Positions 35,173 through 44,053 of a stretch of DNA of 64,000 bases are shown here, in pieces. A program made the position numbers and the translations under genes. Source of the DNA: Azospira oryzae (lineage in GTDB: Bacteria > Pseudomonadota > Gammaproteobacteria > Burkholderiales > Rhodocyclaceae); contig NZ_SHKM01000002.1 of assembly GCF_004217225.1 (NCBI RefSeq), positions 921,096 to 985,095 on the forward strand, in the 5' to 3' direction. Under the pieces are notes generated by a model that saw only the letters and a list, made by a program, of their open reading frames with translations, was not told where the DNA came from and searched no databases. Position 1 is the stretch's first letter; each line of letters opens with the position of its first letter.

Positions 35173-36144
35173 TCAGCCGGCCAGGGCCCGCTCGACGGCA
35201 TCGAGGATGGTGGCGAGACTGGGTGGCGCACCCTTCTGGCCGTAGCTTTCGCAGAAGGCGTCGCCGAAGACGGCCGCTTGCACGCTGTCCGAATCGCAGA
35301 AGATGCCGACCGTGGGGCGTCCCAGGGCAGCGGCGAAGTGGGTGAAGCCCGTGTCCAGGCCCACCACCACCCGGGCCCCGGCCAGAAAGCGGCCGGCCGT
35401 GCCCAGGTCCATCAGGGGCGGGATGAAGGAACCGGGCAGCCGGGCCCCAAGGCGCTCGCTGCGCTGGCGCTCTTCGGGGCTGCCCCAGGGCAGGGCGGCG
35501 ACGATGCCGTCCCGGGCCAGGCGCTGGCCCAGGGCGACCCAGTGCTCCTCGGCCCACAGCTTGGGCGGGCGGCTGGCGGCGTGCATCAGCACGGCGTAAG
35601 GCTGGCTGGGCAGCCAGTCGGCCACCAGGGGCTCAGCCTGGATGCCATAGCGCGGCGGCGTATCCAGGTCATAGCCGAGGGCGCCGGCAGCCACGGCACG
35701 GCAGCGGTCCACCACATGGCGCGACCATTTGATGGGCAGGCGCAGGTCGTAGAAGCGGGCGGCGAAAGGCTCCTTGATGCTGCGGGCGTCGCCGCCGACG
35801 ATGCGTCCGCCGGGAGCGAGCCGGGCCAGCTTGTCCACCGCGGCGCTCTTCAGCAGACCCTGGCTGTCGAGGACGAAATCGTAGGCCTGGGCCTGCAGGG
35901 CACGGCGGAATTCCCCCATTTCCTGCCAGGCGTGGCGCTGGCCCAACTGCTTGCGCCAGCGGCGCCAGGCGATGGGAATGACGCGGCGCACGCCGGGGTG
36001 CAGGGAGGGAATGGGAACGTAGGCTTCTTCGGCCACCCAGTCGATGCGGGCCTCGGGGAAGCGGGCCAGGATGTCGGTGACGGCCGGGCAGTTGTGGACC
36101 AGATCCCCCATGGAGGAGGTCTTTACCATAAGAATTTGGGGCAT
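35173..36144 (-). CDS. waaC: LPS heptosyltransferase I
   Basis: 323 residues, GT9 family. The N-terminal MVKTSSMGDLVHNCPAVTDI is the hallmark of WaaC, with WVAEEAYVPIPSLHPGVRRV next. The donor-site motifs are YAVLMHAASRPPKLWAEEHW and VVGLDTGFTHFAAALGRPTV. It adds the first L-glycero-D-manno-heptose to Kdo of the LPS inner core. It is the upstream gene of the waaC-waaA pair. It is divergent from a GT2 gene, with an 82-bp shared control region. Confidence 0.95.
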   Translation of the reverse strand: MPQILMVKTSSMGDLVHNCPAVTDILARFPEARIDWVAEEAYVPIPSLHPGVRRVIPIAWRRWRKQLGQRHAWQEMGEFRRALQAQAYDFVLDSQGLLKSAAVDKLARLAPGGRIVGGDARSIKEPFAARFYDLRLPIKWSRHVVDRCRAVAAGALGYDLDTPPRYGIQAEPLVADWLPSQPYAVLMHAASRPPKLWAEEHWVALGQRLARDGIVAALPWGSPEERQRSERLGARLPGSFIPPLMDLGTAGRFLAGARVVVGLDTGFTHFAAALGRPTVGIFCDSDSVQAAVFGDAFCESYGQKGAPPSLATILDAVERALAG

Positions 36145-36226
36145 CGGGGCGGCGGTGGTGGTTTTTGACTTGGGGCCGGGGCCGGGGGGATTTAGAATCC
36201 CTGCTGGCCTCCATTATAGCTTGCGC

Positions 36227-37006
36227 ATGTCTTCTGCCCCTCCTCCCGCCGCGACGGCGCCCCTCAGTGCGGTGCTGATCACCCAGAATGCCGCCCATTC
36301 GCTCCCGTCCTGTCTGCAGAGCCTGGCGTTCGCCGACGAAATCGTCGTGGTGGATTCGGGCAGCAGCGACGGCACCGTGGCCCTGGCCGAGCACTACGGC
36401 GCCCGGGTTGTCCATCAAGAGTGGCTGGGCTTCGGCCGCCAGAAGCAGTTTGCCGTCAGCCAGGCGCGCCACGACTGGGTCTTTTGCATCGATGCCGACG
36501 AACAGGTGACGCCGGCCCTGGCGGCAGCCATTGGCGCCGCCCTGCAGGGGCCCCGGCATCACGCCTACCGGGTGGCCCGCTGCAACCGTTTCATGGGGCG
36601 CTACCTGCGCCATGGTGAGGGCTATCCGGACTGGAACCTGCGTCTCTTCCACCGCGGCCATGCCCGCTGGTCCGACGACGCGGTGCACGAGCACGTGCTG
36701 ACCGGGGAAAGCGTGGGCGATCTGGCGGGGGACCTGCTGCACGACTCGGCCGAAACCCTGGACAGCTACCTGGCCAAACAGAACCGCTACACCACCCTGG
36801 CGGCCGAGGCCGCCCATCGCGCCGGCAAGCGGGCCGGCAGCGGCCGTCTGCTGCTGTCGCCCCTGTTCCGCTTCATCAAGTTCTACCTGGTGCGTAGGGG
36901 CTTCCTGGACGGCCTGCCGGGCCTGGTGCATACCCTGATCGGCTGCACGAACAGCTTTGCCAAGTATGCGAAAATGATCGACCTGCAGCGGCGCTCCGGG
37001 CGCTGA
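36227..37006 (+). CDS. Glycosyltransferase family 2, LPS-core WaaE/KdtX-like
   Basis: 259 residues from ATG 36227. The GT-A fold is clear: [20 protein letters not shown], the nucleotide-binding [20 protein letters not shown] and the metal-binding [10 protein letters not shown]. The pattern matches WaaE/KdtX beta-glucosyltransferases, which add a hexose to the first heptose ([20 protein letters not shown] is the usual C-terminus). It starts divergently from waaC, so an LPS-core role is supported by context. No good Shine-Dalgarno is visible; the longer open frame upstream crosses the waaC start and is unlikely. Confidence 0.9.
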   Translation: MSSAPPPAATAPLSAVLITQNAAHSLPSCLQSLAFADEIVVVDSGSSDGTVALAEHYGARVVHQEWLGFGRQKQFAVSQARHDWVFCIDADEQVTPALAAAIGAALQGPRHHAYRVARCNRFMGRYLRHGEGYPDWNLRLFHRGHARWSDDAVHEHVLTGESVGDLAGDLLHDSAETLDSYLAKQNRYTTLAAEAAHRAGKRAGSGRLLLSPLFRFIKFYLVRRGFLDGLPGLVHTLIGCTNSFAKYAKMIDLQRRSGR

Positions 37007-37025
37007 GCTTTCTTCTGGAATTCCC

Positions 37026-38030
37026 ATGAAAATCCTGGTTACCGGCGCCGCCGGCTTCATCGGCATGCACACCGCCCAGCGCCTCCTCGAGCGGGGCGAC
37101 GAAGTGGTGGGCGTGGACAACCTGAACGACTACTACGAGGTATCCCTCAAGGAAGCACGACTGGCTCGCCTGGCCGCCTATCCGAATTTCCGCTTCGTCC
37201 GCCTCGATATCGCCGACAGCCAGGGCATGCAGGAGCTTTTTGCCGCCGAGGGCTTCCAGCGGGTGGTGCACCTGGCCGCCCAGGCCGGTGTGCGCTATTC
37301 CCTGGCCAATCCCCACGCCTACGCCCAGTCCAACCTGGTGGGTTTCGTGAATGTCCTGGAGGGATGTCGGCACGCCCAGGTGGAGCATCTGGTCTATGCC
37401 AGCAGTTCCAGCGTCTATGGCGGCAACAGGAAGATGCCCTTCTCCGAGCACGATGCCGTGGATCACCCGGTGAGCCTTTATGCCGCCACCAAGAAGTCCA
37501 ACGAACTGATGGCCCACACCTACAGCCACCTGTTCGGCCTGCCCACCACCGGGCTGCGCTTCTTCACCGTCTACGGTCCCTGGGGGCGCCCCGATATGGC
37601 CCTGTTCCTGTTCACCCGGGCCATTCTCGAGGGGAGACCCATCGACGTTTTCAACCACGGCAAGATGCAGCGGGATTTCACCTATATCGACGATATCGTC
37701 GAAGGGGTGGTGCGCGTCCTCGACCAACCGGCCCGGGCCAGCGAGTCCTTCGACGGGCTTGCGCCCGATCCGGCCTGCAGCAATGTGCCCTACCGCTTGT
37801 TCAATATCGGCAACGACCAGCCGGTGGATCTCCTGGCCTTCATCGAGGCCCTGGAAGGTGCCTTGGGTCAGGTCGCCAACAAGCGCTTCCTGCCGCTGCA
37901 GGATGGTGATGTGCCGGCAACCTGGGCCGATACGGCCCTGCTGGGCCAGGCCGTCGGCTTCGCCCCCAAGACCTCGGTGCAGGACGGGGTTGGCCAGTTT
38001 GTCCGCTGGTACCGGGATTACTACCGGTAA
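37026..38030 (+). CDS. UDP-glucuronate 4-epimerase-type sugar-nucleotide epimerase
   Basis: 334 residues, extended short-chain dehydrogenase. It has the Rossmann motif [20 protein letters not shown] and the catalytic YAATKKSNE with preceding SSSSVYGG. The diagnostic stretch is [20 protein letters not shown]. Together with [17 protein letters not shown] this is the pattern of UDP-glucuronate/galacturonate 4-epimerases (WcvA/LpsL/CapI). It supplies galacturonate for LPS core, capsule or exopolysaccharide. It starts 19 bases after the GT2 stop, so the two are probably cotranscribed. Confidence 0.92.
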   Translation: MKILVTGAAGFIGMHTAQRLLERGDEVVGVDNLNDYYEVSLKEARLARLAAYPNFRFVRLDIADSQGMQELFAAEGFQRVVHLAAQAGVRYSLANPHAYAQSNLVGFVNVLEGCRHAQVEHLVYASSSSVYGGNRKMPFSEHDAVDHPVSLYAATKKSNELMAHTYSHLFGLPTTGLRFFTVYGPWGRPDMALFLFTRAILEGRPIDVFNHGKMQRDFTYIDDIVEGVVRVLDQPARASESFDGLAPDPACSNVPYRLFNIGNDQPVDLLAFIEALEGALGQVANKRFLPLQDGDVPATWADTALLGQAVGFAPKTSVQDGVGQFVRWYRDYYR

Positions 38031-38151
38031 GTCGGTCCCGGTGTCGGCCCGTTCCCGTCTGGGCCAGGGCCGTAGCCCCTTCCGTCGTCCCGACGCTGTG
38101 CAGAGCGTCGCGGTGCAGTAAAATGGCGGCATATCTCAAGACAATGATCCG

Positions 38152-40014
38152 ATGCCTGACTCCCACCAGGGCGATTCCGCCCAGAAGGCCTTTCTGGGCC
38201 TGATTTCCCGACGTTTCATCGCTTCCGCCTACGATCTGGTCGCCCTGATCGTCTGTTGGCTGGCCGCGTACTGGCTGCGTTTCAACCTCTCCCTGCCGGA
38301 TGAGTACCTGCGGGCCGGCCTCTTTTCCCTGGCCATTCTGGTACCCGTCTATGTCCCCCTGTTCTGGCTCAGCGGCCTATACCGGGGGATCTGGCGCTAC
38401 GCCAGTCTGATGGACCTGCGCCGGATCATCGTTTCCGTCGGCTTGGGCGGCCTAGTCACGGCGGTGGCGGTGTTCATGACCGGCATGCCGGGGGTGCCCC
38501 GTTCAGTTCTGGTGCTGCATCCGATCCTGCTGATTCTGGCGATGGGGGGCGGCCGTTTCCTCTACCGGGCCTGGAAGGACCGCTGCCTCTACGGCCACCT
38601 GGCCCTGTCCGGTGAGTCGGTGCTGATTCTCGGCGCCGGCGAGGTCGGCGAACGCCTGATCCGCGAGCTGCAGCGCTCCCCCCAATGGCGGGTGGCCGGC
38701 CTGCTGGACAACGATCCGGCCAAGCATGGACGGGAAGTGCATGGAGTGAAGATCCGGGGCGATATCGCCAGCATGGTGCATTGGGCCAAGGAGCTGGAAG
38801 TTGGCCATGTCATTGTCGCCATGCCCAGCGTCAGTGCCGCCGTGCGTCGCGGGGCCATGGAGCAGGCCGTGCAGGCCGGGCTCAAGGTGCTGACCGTGCC
38901 GGCCCTCGACGACCTGCTGTCGGGCCGGGTGTCCCTGTCCCAGATCCGCCAGGTGGAACTTGAAGACATCCTGGGGCGGGAGCCGGTGCAGCTGGACGAT
39001 GCCGGCCTCAGTCGCCTCATCGCCGAGCGCACGATCCTGGTGACGGGGGCGGGCGGCTCCATCGGTTCCGAACTGGCCCGGCAGATTGCCCGTTTTGCGC
39101 CGCGCCAGCTGGTGTTGTTCGAAGTGTCCGAATTCGCCCTGTACCAGATCGAGCAGGAATTCCGTCGTACTTTCCCCGGCCTCGATGTGGTCTGCGTCGT
39201 TGGCGACGTCAAGGACGAGGCGCGGCTGCAGCAGGTCTTCGCCGCCTACCGGCCGGCCCTGGTGTTCCATGCCGCCGCCTACAAGCACGTGCCCCTGATG
39301 GAGAGCGCCAATGCCTGGGAGGCGGTGCGCAACAACGTCCTCGGCACCTGGCGGGTGGCCATGGCGGCGCGCCAGGCGGGGGTGGAGAAGATGGTCCTGA
39401 TTTCCACCGACAAGGCCGTCAATCCCACCAACGTCATGGGCACCACCAAGCGCATGGCGGAGCGGGTGGTGCAGTCCCTGGAGCAGGCCGGCGGCGGTAC
39501 CCAGTTCATCGTGGTGCGCTTCGGCAACGTCCTGGGCAGCAACGGCTCGGTCATTCCCACCTTCCGCGAACAGATCGCCCGGGGCGGCCCCGTCACCGTG
39601 ACCCATCCGGACATCATCCGCTATTTCATGCTCATCCCGGAGGCAGCCCAGCTGGTGCTGCAGGCCGGTTTGATGGGCAACGGCGGCGAGATTTTCGTGC
39701 TGGACATGGGGGAGCCGGTGAAGATCGTCGATCTGGCCCGGGACCTGATCCGGCTGTCCGGTTTCACGGAGGAGGAAATTCCCATCGAGTTCACCGGGCT
39801 GCGTCCCGGCGAGAAACTCTATGAGGAACTGCTTGCCGACAATGAAATGACCCTGCCCACCCCCCACGCCAAGCTGCGGGTGGCCAAGGCCGAAAGCGCG
39901 CCGGAAGAGGCGTGGATCGGCGACCTGGCCCGCTGGCTGGAAACCCCGCCGGCGGACGTGGCCGGGATCAAGGCCGGGCTTGCCCGTTTCGTGCCGGAAT
40001 ACCGGCCCCAATAA
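38152..40014 (+). CDS. Membrane-bound UDP-GlcNAc 4,6-dehydratase (WbpM/CapD/FlaA1 family)
   Basis: 620 residues. The N-terminus has four membrane helices (about residues 15-125). A first Rossmann-like domain follows (SVLILGAGEVGERLIRELQR). The catalytic domain from about 285 has VTGAGGSIGSELARQIARFA and the altered triad LISTDKAVNPTNVMGTTKRM, where Met replaces the usual Tyr before the Lys, as in WbpM. It makes a 4-keto-6-deoxy sugar nucleotide for O-antigen or glycan synthesis. A possible promoter (TAAAAT at 38119) lies upstream. Its stop is one base before apaH. Confidence 0.94.
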   Translation: MPDSHQGDSAQKAFLGLISRRFIASAYDLVALIVCWLAAYWLRFNLSLPDEYLRAGLFSLAILVPVYVPLFWLSGLYRGIWRYASLMDLRRIIVSVGLGGLVTAVAVFMTGMPGVPRSVLVLHPILLILAMGGGRFLYRAWKDRCLYGHLALSGESVLILGAGEVGERLIRELQRSPQWRVAGLLDNDPAKHGREVHGVKIRGDIASMVHWAKELEVGHVIVAMPSVSAAVRRGAMEQAVQAGLKVLTVPALDDLLSGRVSLSQIRQVELEDILGREPVQLDDAGLSRLIAERTILVTGAGGSIGSELARQIARFAPRQLVLFEVSEFALYQIEQEFRRTFPGLDVVCVVGDVKDEARLQQVFAAYRPALVFHAAAYKHVPLMESANAWEAVRNNVLGTWRVAMAARQAGVEKMVLISTDKAVNPTNVMGTTKRMAERVVQSLEQAGGGTQFIVVRFGNVLGSNGSVIPTFREQIARGGPVTVTHPDIIRYFMLIPEAAQLVLQAGLMGNGGEIFVLDMGEPVKIVDLARDLIRLSGFTEEEIPIEFTGLRPGEKLYEELLADNEMTLPTPHAKLRVAKAESAPEEAWIGDLARWLETPPADVAGIKAGLARFVPEYRPQ

Positions 40015-40015
40015 C

Positions 40016-40846
40016 ATGGCCACCTACGCCGTCGGCGACATCCAGGGCTGCTTCGCCTCCTTGCAGGCGCTCCTGGAGAAGTGCAGCTTTTCCCCCGAAT
40101 TCGACCGCCTGTGGCTGGTGGGAGACCTGGTGAACCGGGGGCCCCGCTCCCTCGAGACCCTGCGCTTCGTCAAAGGCCTGGGCGACCGGGCCGTCACGGT
40201 GCTGGGCAATCACGACCTCTCCCTGCTCATGACCGCCGAGGGTTTCGGCAAGCGCCATCGCAGCGACACCGTCGATGACATCCTTGCCGCCCCGGACCGG
40301 GACGAACTGCTCCACTGGCTGCGGCACCAGCGCCTGATGCATGTGCAGGGCGACTACGCCATGGTGCATGCAGGGCTCCTGCCGGCGTGGTCCGTGGCCG
40401 AGGCCCGGACCCTGGCGGGCGAGGTGGAGCAGGCCCTGCAGGCGGAGAATTACCGGGAGTTCCTGGCGAACATGTGGGGCAGCGAACCGGGAGCCTGGGA
40501 CTCCAGCCTGACCGGTTGGCCCCGCTTGCGGGTGATCGTCAATGCCATGACCCGCATGCGCTTCTGCTCCCCGGCCGGGGAAATGGACTTCAAGGCCAAG
40601 GGCGAACTGAGCCAGGCGCCGGCCGGCTATCTGCCCTGGTTCGAGGTGCCGGGCCGGCGCAGCGCCGCGACGGTCCTGGTGACCGGCCACTGGTCGGCCC
40701 TGGGGCTGCGCCTGGAGCCCAATCTGCTGGCCCTGGACTCCGGCTGCCTGTGGGGCGGCAAGCTGTCCGCCCTGCGTCTGGAGGACCGGGCCCTGTTCCA
40801 GGTGGACTGCGCCGCCGACGAGGCCGTGCCCCTTTTCAAGGAATGA
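40016..40846 (+). CDS. apaH: Symmetrical bis(5'-nucleosyl)-tetraphosphatase
   Basis: 276 residues from ATG 40016, a calcineurin-like phosphatase. The metal motifs are present in order: YAVGDIQGCFASL, LWLVGDLVNRGPRSLET and VLGNHDLSLL, with later His in YAMVHAGLLP and VTGHWSALG. It splits Ap4A to two ADP in the cytoplasm. The start lies one base after the dehydratase stop and the end touches galE, so it is embedded in the sugar-nucleotide operon even though its role is in stress and nucleotide metabolism. Confidence 0.95.
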   Translation: MATYAVGDIQGCFASLQALLEKCSFSPEFDRLWLVGDLVNRGPRSLETLRFVKGLGDRAVTVLGNHDLSLLMTAEGFGKRHRSDTVDDILAAPDRDELLHWLRHQRLMHVQGDYAMVHAGLLPAWSVAEARTLAGEVEQALQAENYREFLANMWGSEPGAWDSSLTGWPRLRVIVNAMTRMRFCSPAGEMDFKAKGELSQAPAGYLPWFEVPGRRSAATVLVTGHWSALGLRLEPNLLALDSGCLWGGKLSALRLEDRALFQVDCAADEAVPLFKE

Positions 40847-40848
40847 GC

Positions 40849-41862
40849 ATGCATATTCTGGTCACCGGCGGCCTGGGCTACATCGGCTCCCATACCTGCG
40901 TTGAGTTGCTGCAGGCCGGCCATGGCGTCACCATCCTCGACAACCTCTCCAACAGCCGTGCCGATGTGGCCGAGCGCATTGCCGGCCTGGGCGGTGCTGC
41001 GCCGATCTTCATCGAGGGCGACGTGCGGGACCGCCAGTTGCTGTGCCGGATTTTCCGGGAGCAGACTGTCGATGCCGTGATCCACTTTGCCGGCCTCAAG
41101 GCGGTGGGGGAGTCGGTGGCCCAGCCTCTGCGCTATTACGAGTGCAATGTGGGCGGCAGCCTGGTGCTGTTCGAGGCAATGGCCGAAGCCGGGGTCAAGA
41201 CCCTGGTGTTCAGTTCGTCGGCCACGGTCTATGGCGATCCCCATGCGGTGCCGATTCGCGAGGACTTTCCGTTACGGGCCACCAATCCCTACGGACGCAG
41301 CAAGCTCATGCTGGAAGAGGTGCTGGCCGACATGGCGGCCGCCGATTCCCAATGGCGGATTGCCCGGCTTCGTTATTTCAACCCGGTGGGGGCTCACGAG
41401 AGCGGCTTGCTTGGCGAGGCGCCCAACGGCATTCCCAACAACCTGATGCCCTATGTGGCCCAGGTTGCTGCCGGCCTGCGTGCCCGCCTGTCTGTCTTCG
41501 GCAACGACTATCCCACCCCTGACGGTACCGGGGTGCGGGATTTCATCCATGTGGTGGACCTGGCCCAGGGGCATCTGGCAGCCCTGGCAGCCCTGGCGCG
41601 TGGGGAAGGGATGCTGACGGTTAATTTGGGAACAGGGCGTGGTTACAGCGTCCTCGATCTGGTGCGGGCATTCGAAGCGGCCAGCGGGAGGACCATTCCC
41701 TTCGATTTCGTCCCCCGGCGGCCGGGCGACATTGCCGCCTGTTACGCCGATCCCGCCCTGGCGGCATCCCTCCTTGGCTGGACCGCCCGGCGGGACCTGG
41801 CCGCCATGTGCCGCGACACCTGGCGCTGGCAGCAGACTGCGGTGACGTTGGGGCTGGCCTAG
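40849..41862 (+). CDS. galE: UDP-glucose 4-epimerase
   Basis: 337 residues from ATG 40849, chosen because AAGGA lies six bases upstream. The in-frame ATG at 40843 would have no spacing and overlaps the apaH stop. The NAD motif is VTGGLGYIGSHTCVELLQAG, the catalytic Tyr/Lys are in NPYGRSKLMLEEVL with SSSATVYGD before it, and DGTGVRDFIHVVDLAQGH is the C-terminal signature of GalE. It interconverts UDP-glucose and UDP-galactose for polysaccharide synthesis. It ends in a 4-base tail overlap with the minus-strand acyltransferase. Confidence 0.95.
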   Translation: MHILVTGGLGYIGSHTCVELLQAGHGVTILDNLSNSRADVAERIAGLGGAAPIFIEGDVRDRQLLCRIFREQTVDAVIHFAGLKAVGESVAQPLRYYECNVGGSLVLFEAMAEAGVKTLVFSSSATVYGDPHAVPIREDFPLRATNPYGRSKLMLEEVLADMAAADSQWRIARLRYFNPVGAHESGLLGEAPNGIPNNLMPYVAQVAAGLRARLSVFGNDYPTPDGTGVRDFIHVVDLAQGHLAALAALARGEGMLTVNLGTGRGYSVLDLVRAFEAASGRTIPFDFVPRRPGDIAACYADPALAASLLGWTARRDLAAMCRDTWRWQQTAVTLGLA

Positions 41863-42599
41863 GCGGCGTGCTGCAGGGGCGCGGCTGCCCCTGTCTCGCT
41901 GCTGCCCAGCATGAGGCGCGTGGCGATCTGCTGACGGGCCTGCTGGGCCAGTTCCTTGCGCCCTCCCGCGGCCTCCACGGTGAGGGGCGGGCATGCCTCC
42001 ACCCGGCCTGCCAGCCAGCCGGCCGCCAGGATGGATTGCAGGCATTGCCACAGGCTGGTCTCCCCCACGTAGGCGGCAGCGGTGCTGCGCCGGCCGTTGC
42101 GGTCATGGTAGGAGAGGGCCAGGGGAACGATGGGGCGTCCGGCCTCGATGGCCGGTTGCAGCAGGGCGCCGTGGAAGTGCAGCAGGCTGCCGCCGTCGGT
42201 GGTGGTGCCTTCCGGGAAGAGGGCCACCATGTGGCCCCGGCCCAGGATGGCGCCGATTTCCTCGTTGATGATCCGGGCATGGCCGCGGCTGCCGCGGCGC
42301 AGGAAAATGGTGTCGGTGCGTGCCGAGAGCCAGCCGATGACGGGCCACTGCCGCACTTCGGCCTTGGAGACGAAGGCGGCCGGCTGGGCGGCGTTGATCA
42401 GATAGACGTCCAGCCAGGAGACATGATTGGCCACCAGCAGGCTGCCCGGGGGCAGCCCCTGCAGCTGGGCCTGCAGGTGCACGCCGAGGATGTTGAGCAG
42501 CTTCTCCGACCAGGCCTGCTTCAGGCGCAGGCGCCGTTCCGTGCCGATCAGGGGATACCACAGGGCCACCACCAGGATGCCGTGCACCAGGTGCAGCAT
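41859..42599 (-). CDS. 1-acyl-sn-glycerol-3-phosphate-type acyltransferase, probably OlsA
   Basis: 246 residues from the only standard start (ATG 42599), PlsC family. Catalytic HX4D is LLVANHVSWLDVYL, FPEGTTTDGGSLLHFHGALL is motif III, and IVPLALSY follows. The frame stays open upstream and translates to a plausible family N-terminus (LLPRPIRWFRLSRL) with no ATG/GTG/TTG, so the true start may be a rare codon overlapping the previous gene. Next to an OlsB-type gene it most likely converts lyso-ornithine lipid to ornithine lipid; a general phospholipid role is the alternative. Confidence 0.85.
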   Translation of the reverse strand: MLHLVHGILVVALWYPLIGTERRLRLKQAWSEKLLNILGVHLQAQLQGLPPGSLLVANHVSWLDVYLINAAQPAAFVSKAEVRQWPVIGWLSARTDTIFLRRGSRGHARIINEEIGAILGRGHMVALFPEGTTTDGGSLLHFHGALLQPAIEAGRPIVPLALSYHDRNGRRSTAAAYVGETSLWQCLQSILAAGWLAGRVEACPPLTVEAAGGRKELAQQARQQIATRLMLGSSETGAAAPLQHAA

Positions 42600-42682
42600 C
42601 AGGCGGGACAGGCGGAACCAGCGGATGGGGCGGGGCAGGAGATGGGCTTCAGCCCCGCTGCGGGGTGGCGATGTATCCAGTT

Positions 42683-43441
42683 TTAACGTCCCAGAAAGTG
42701 TTTGGCGTAGCGGGCGTCCACCTTGGACATGGGCAGCAGCACCGGCAGGTCGGCGGTGTTGAAGTCCGGGTCCCAGGCCGGTTCGCCGCAGATCCAGGCG
42801 CCGGCCCGCAGGTAGCCCTTGATCAGGGGCGGGGTCTCGGCCTTCACCTCGTTGCGCAGGGCCTCCAGGGGCAGGGGGCAGCGGGGGAAGACGCGGTACT
42901 CCAGGGGGCTCAGGTGGTCCTGCAGCTGATTATACAGAGCCGCCGCGGCGTGGCCGCCATCGGCCATGCTGATGGAGGCGCAGCCCACCAGGTACTCGTG
43001 GCCGTTTTCCAGCATGTAGCGGGCCAGGCCGGACCATAGCAGGGTGATGGTGGCGCCGGTGCGGTAATCCGGATGGACGCAGGAGCGGCCCACTTCCACC
43101 AGGCGCGGGCGCAGGTGCTGCAGGCGGGTAAGGTCGAATTCGTTTTCGGTGTAGTAGCCGCCGATCTTGCGGGCTTTTTCCGGCGACAGGATGCGGTAGG
43201 TGCCGATGATCTCGCCGCTGTCCTCGTTGCGGCAGACCAGATGGTCGCAATAGGGGTCGTAGATGTCCTGATCCACGCCCGGCACCCGGCTGGGCAGCTT
43301 GGCGCCCATCTCCTGGCCGAAGACGCGGTAACGCAGTTTTTGGGCTTCGAGGATTTCCCGTTCGCTCTCGGCCAGGCCGACGGAAAGGTTGCGGGCGTAG
43401 ATGCGGCGGCTTTGTTCCAGCGACGTCTGTTCGTTCTGCAT
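42683..43441 (-). CDS. olsB: OlsB-type ornithine N-acyltransferase (GNAT)
   Basis: 252 residues from ATG 43441, which has AAGGAGGA seven bases upstream; the in-frame ATG at 43462 has none. The Acetyltransf_5/OlsB pattern is clear: EILEAQKLRYRVFGQEMGAK, DPYCDHLVCRNEDSGEIIGT and VEVGRSCVHPDYRTGATITL. The C-terminal ETPPLIKGYLRAGAWICGEP is also characteristic. It transfers a 3-hydroxyacyl chain from ACP to ornithine, the first step to ornithine lipid in the inner membrane. The second-step acyltransferase gene follows directly. Confidence 0.9.
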   Translation of the reverse strand: MQNEQTSLEQSRRIYARNLSVGLAESEREILEAQKLRYRVFGQEMGAKLPSRVPGVDQDIYDPYCDHLVCRNEDSGEIIGTYRILSPEKARKIGGYYTENEFDLTRLQHLRPRLVEVGRSCVHPDYRTGATITLLWSGLARYMLENGHEYLVGCASISMADGGHAAAALYNQLQDHLSPLEYRVFPRCPLPLEALRNEVKAETPPLIKGYLRAGAWICGEPAWDPDFNTADLPVLLPMSKVDARYAKHFLGR

Positions 43442-43530
43442 GGTCTGTCCTCCTTGAGTCATGAGGACAGAATCTAGAGAGCGTCTGTTACGCCGAGGTT
43501 GCGCCGTGGTGAAGTTTGGATGAAGCGGGG

Positions 43531-43555
43531 CCGTGCCGGCATGGCGCCGGCACGG
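43531..43555 (-). terminator. Hairpin after the glycine-zipper lipoprotein gene
   Basis: A perfect 10-bp stem CCGTGCCGGC/GCCGGCACGG with a five-base loop starts nine bases after the stop codon at 43564. No U-tract follows on the minus strand, so termination strength is uncertain. Confidence 0.5.
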
Positions 43556-43563
43556 GGTCGGAC

Positions 43564-44031
43564 TCAGTGGCTGACGCGGCTGCTGCCGTTGCCGGAGAGG
43601 ATGCGGACCCGTTCGCCCGGGTGGAATTCCTCGTCGGCTTCCTGGACGATGGCCACCAGGTTGCCGTTGTCCAGCTTGACGGTGATTTCGACGCCGTCCT
43701 TCTTGCTGATCTTCTCTTCCAGGGCGCTGCCGGCCATGCCGCCGGCGACGGCGCCGAGGATGGCGCCGACGGTGCTGCCGCGGCCGCTACCGACGTTGCT
43801 GCCGGCCATGCCGCCGATGGCGGCACCGGCGACGGTGCCCACCGGGGTGTTGCCGCCTTCGATGGTGACCTTGCGCACGGATTCGACGACGCCCTGGCGC
43901 ACGGCCATTTCCTGACGGGTGCTGCTGCGGCCGTAGGAACTGCCGGACTGGCTGTTGGCACAGCCGGCCAGGCTGCCGAGCAGCAGCAGGCCGGCCAGGC
44001 CGGCGATGGCGAGGGAGGGGATACGGGTCAT
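43564..44031 (-). CDS. Glycine-zipper outer-membrane lipoprotein (SlyB/Pcp-like)
   Basis: 155 residues from ATG 44031 with AAGGAG upstream. The lipobox LLLLGSLAGCANS places the lipidated Cys at about residue 24. Residues about 60-105 form the glycine zipper (GTVAGAAIGGMAGSNVG and GAILGAVAGGMAGSALEE), and the C-terminal VKLDNGNLVAIVQEADEEFH is the usual SlyB-like beta part. Such proteins stabilise the outer membrane under stress. An 18-base gap separates it from the kinase gene, so it may be cotranscribed with it. Confidence 0.9.
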   Translation of the reverse strand: MTRIPSLAIAGLAGLLLLGSLAGCANSQSGSSYGRSSTRQEMAVRQGVVESVRKVTIEGGNTPVGTVAGAAIGGMAGSNVGSGRGSTVGAILGAVAGGMAGSALEEKISKKDGVEITVKLDNGNLVAIVQEADEEFHPGERVRILSGNGSSRVSH

Positions 44032-44053
44032 GCTTTCTCCTTGCCGGCGGGGC

